Positions 63,198 through 64,000 of a DNA stretch of 64,000 bases are shown one piece after another; position 1 is the first letter of the stretch, and each line of letters opens with the position of its first letter. The DNA is from Rhizobium phaseoli (GTDB lineage Bacteria > Pseudomonadota > Alphaproteobacteria > Rhizobiales > Rhizobiaceae): positions 62,001 through 126,000 of the forward strand of contig NZ_WUFT01000019.1 of assembly GCF_010668805.1 (NCBI RefSeq). Reading direction: 5' to 3'. Under the pieces are notes generated by a model that saw only the letters and a program-made list of their open reading frames with translations, was not told the origin of the DNA and did not search any database. The position numbers were made by a program, and so were the translations under genes.

Positions 63198-64000
63198 ATG
63201 TTCAAGAAAATCCTGATCGCGAATCGCGGCGAAATCGCCTGCCGCGTGATCAAGACTGCGCGCCGCATGGGTATTTTGACCGTTGCGGTCTATTCGGATG
63301 CGGATCGGGACGCACTGCATGTCGAGATGGCCGACGAGGCCGTGCATATCGGCCCGGCCGCAGCCTCCGAGAGCTATCTGGTTGCTGAAAAGATCATCGC
63401 CGCCTGCAAGGCAACCGGCGCCGAGGCGGTGCATCCGGGCTACGGCTTCCTGTCCGAGCGCGCCTCCTTCTGCGCTGAACTGGAAACGCAGGGCATCGTC
63501 TTCATCGGCCCGAAGCCGAAGGCCATCATGGCGATGGGCGACAAGATCGAATCGAAGAAATTCGCCAATGCCGCCGGCGTGTCCACCGTGCCCGGTCATC
63601 TCGGGGTTATCGAGGATGCCGCCCAAGCGGAAGTGATATCGGGCGGGATCGGTTATCCCGTCATGATCAAGGCATCGGCCGGCGGCGGCGGCAAGGGCAT
63701 GCGCATTGCCTGGAATGAGTCCGAGGTACGCGACGGCTTCGAGCGCGCCCGCTCGGAGGCGAAGAGCTCCTTCGGCGACGACCGCGTCTTCATCGAGAAG
63801 TTCATCGTCGAGCCGCGCCACATCGAGATCCAGATCCTGGCCGATGCACATGGCAACGTCGTCTATCTCGGCGAGCGCGAATGCTCGATCCAGCGGCGGA
63901 ACCAGAAAGTGGCGGAAGAGGCGCCCTCGCCCTTCCTCGACGAAGAAACCCGCAAGGCGATGGGCGAACAATCGGTGGCGCTGGCGAGAGCGGTCGATTA
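63198..64000 (+). CDS. Biotin carboxylase subunit of propionyl/acetyl-CoA carboxylase (partial)
   Basis: The reading frame runs from ATG 63198 to the window end without a stop (267 codons). It begins MFKKILIANRGEIACRVIKT, with HPGYGFLSERASFCAE, the ATP-grasp loop IKASAGGGGKGMRIAW and GERECSIQRRNQKV. This is the biotin carboxylase N-terminal and ATP-grasp part. The length of the chain and any biotinyl domain are outside the window. Sequence style (YSDADRDALHVEMADEAVHI) fits the propionyl-CoA carboxylase alpha chain (PccA) rather than the short AccC, but this cannot be settled here. Confidence 0.88.
   Translation, partial: MFKKILIANRGEIACRVIKTARRMGILTVAVYSDADRDALHVEMADEAVHIGPAAASESYLVAEKIIAACKATGAEAVHPGYGFLSERASFCAELETQGIVFIGPKPKAIMAMGDKIESKKFANAAGVSTVPGHLGVIEDAAQAEVISGGIGYPVMIKASAGGGGKGMRIAWNESEVRDGFERARSEAKSSFGDDRVFIEKFIVEPRHIEIQILADAHGNVVYLGERECSIQRRNQKVAEEAPSPFLDEETRKAMGEQSVALARAVD

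Overview
The window looks like a chromosomal segment of a fast-growing alphaproteobacterium of the Rhizobium etli/leguminosarum group. The basis is high G+C coding sequence, alphaproteobacterial gene sets and gene orders (ppiD-trpD-trpC-moaC-moeA, pyrG-secG-tpiA), and a copy of the Rhizobium intergenic mosaic element RIME at 32721-32824. This is inference from sequence character; no database was searched. Most of the window is ordinary core chromosome, tightly packed on both strands. Only about the first 1.9 kb is accessory-like.

Region by region. 1-1965: the 5' part of a tyrosine integrase running off the left edge, a coupled pair of tiny membrane/lipoprotein ORFs, and decayed remnants of a LigD-type DNA ligase and a serine resolvase. 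1966-8622: an MFS exporter with a divergent LysR regulator, a PhnA-like protein, two tandem transglutaminase-like proteins, then a run of very small membrane or envelope proteins (entericidin, GlsB/YeaQ type, DUF883 type). 8842-14300: a same-strand run for periplasmic folding (ppiD), tryptophan (trpD, trpC) and molybdenum cofactor (moaC, moeA). 14311-25317: a mostly minus-strand block with a protein methyltransferase, a DEAD-box helicase, a FecR/CHASE2-cyclase pair, two divergent citrate synthase paralogues (one fused to a helix-turn-helix domain), CTP synthase, SecG and triosephosphate isomerase.

25454-40660: a secreted alpha/beta hydrolase, topoisomerase IV subunit B, a phytase-like esterase, an AI-2E family permease, a GNAT acetyltransferase, a relBE-type toxin-antitoxin locus whose toxin is split by a RIME element, a DUF2336 protein, coupled nitroreductase and flavin reductase genes, a large secreted protein, threonyl-tRNA synthetase, and an Fe-S scaffold/YidD/DUF1697 operon. 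40972-53527: folE, hisI, patatin, CBS, rhomboid, a candidate small RNA, PAS and PilZ signalling proteins, proline iminopeptidase, a secreted cysteine proteinase-like protein, a DD-carboxypeptidase with SPOR domain, and L-serine dehydratase. 53722-64000: a membrane pair (DUF599, DUF1624), a MerR regulator with a clear operator, MgtE, a peptide-deformylase-like protein lacking metal ligands, a BON protein, a secreted repeat protein, an isoprenylcysteine-type methyltransferase, LipB, tRNA-Leu(GAG), an EamA exporter, a conserved hypothetical, and the start of a propionyl/acetyl-CoA carboxylase biotin-carboxylase subunit.

I do not see a clear new multi-gene defence or metabolic system. The most unusual items are the RIME-split toxin, the HTH-citrate synthase facing a second citrate synthase across a shared operator-like sequence, the metal-ligand-less deformylase homologue, and the FecR/CHASE2-cyclase pair.
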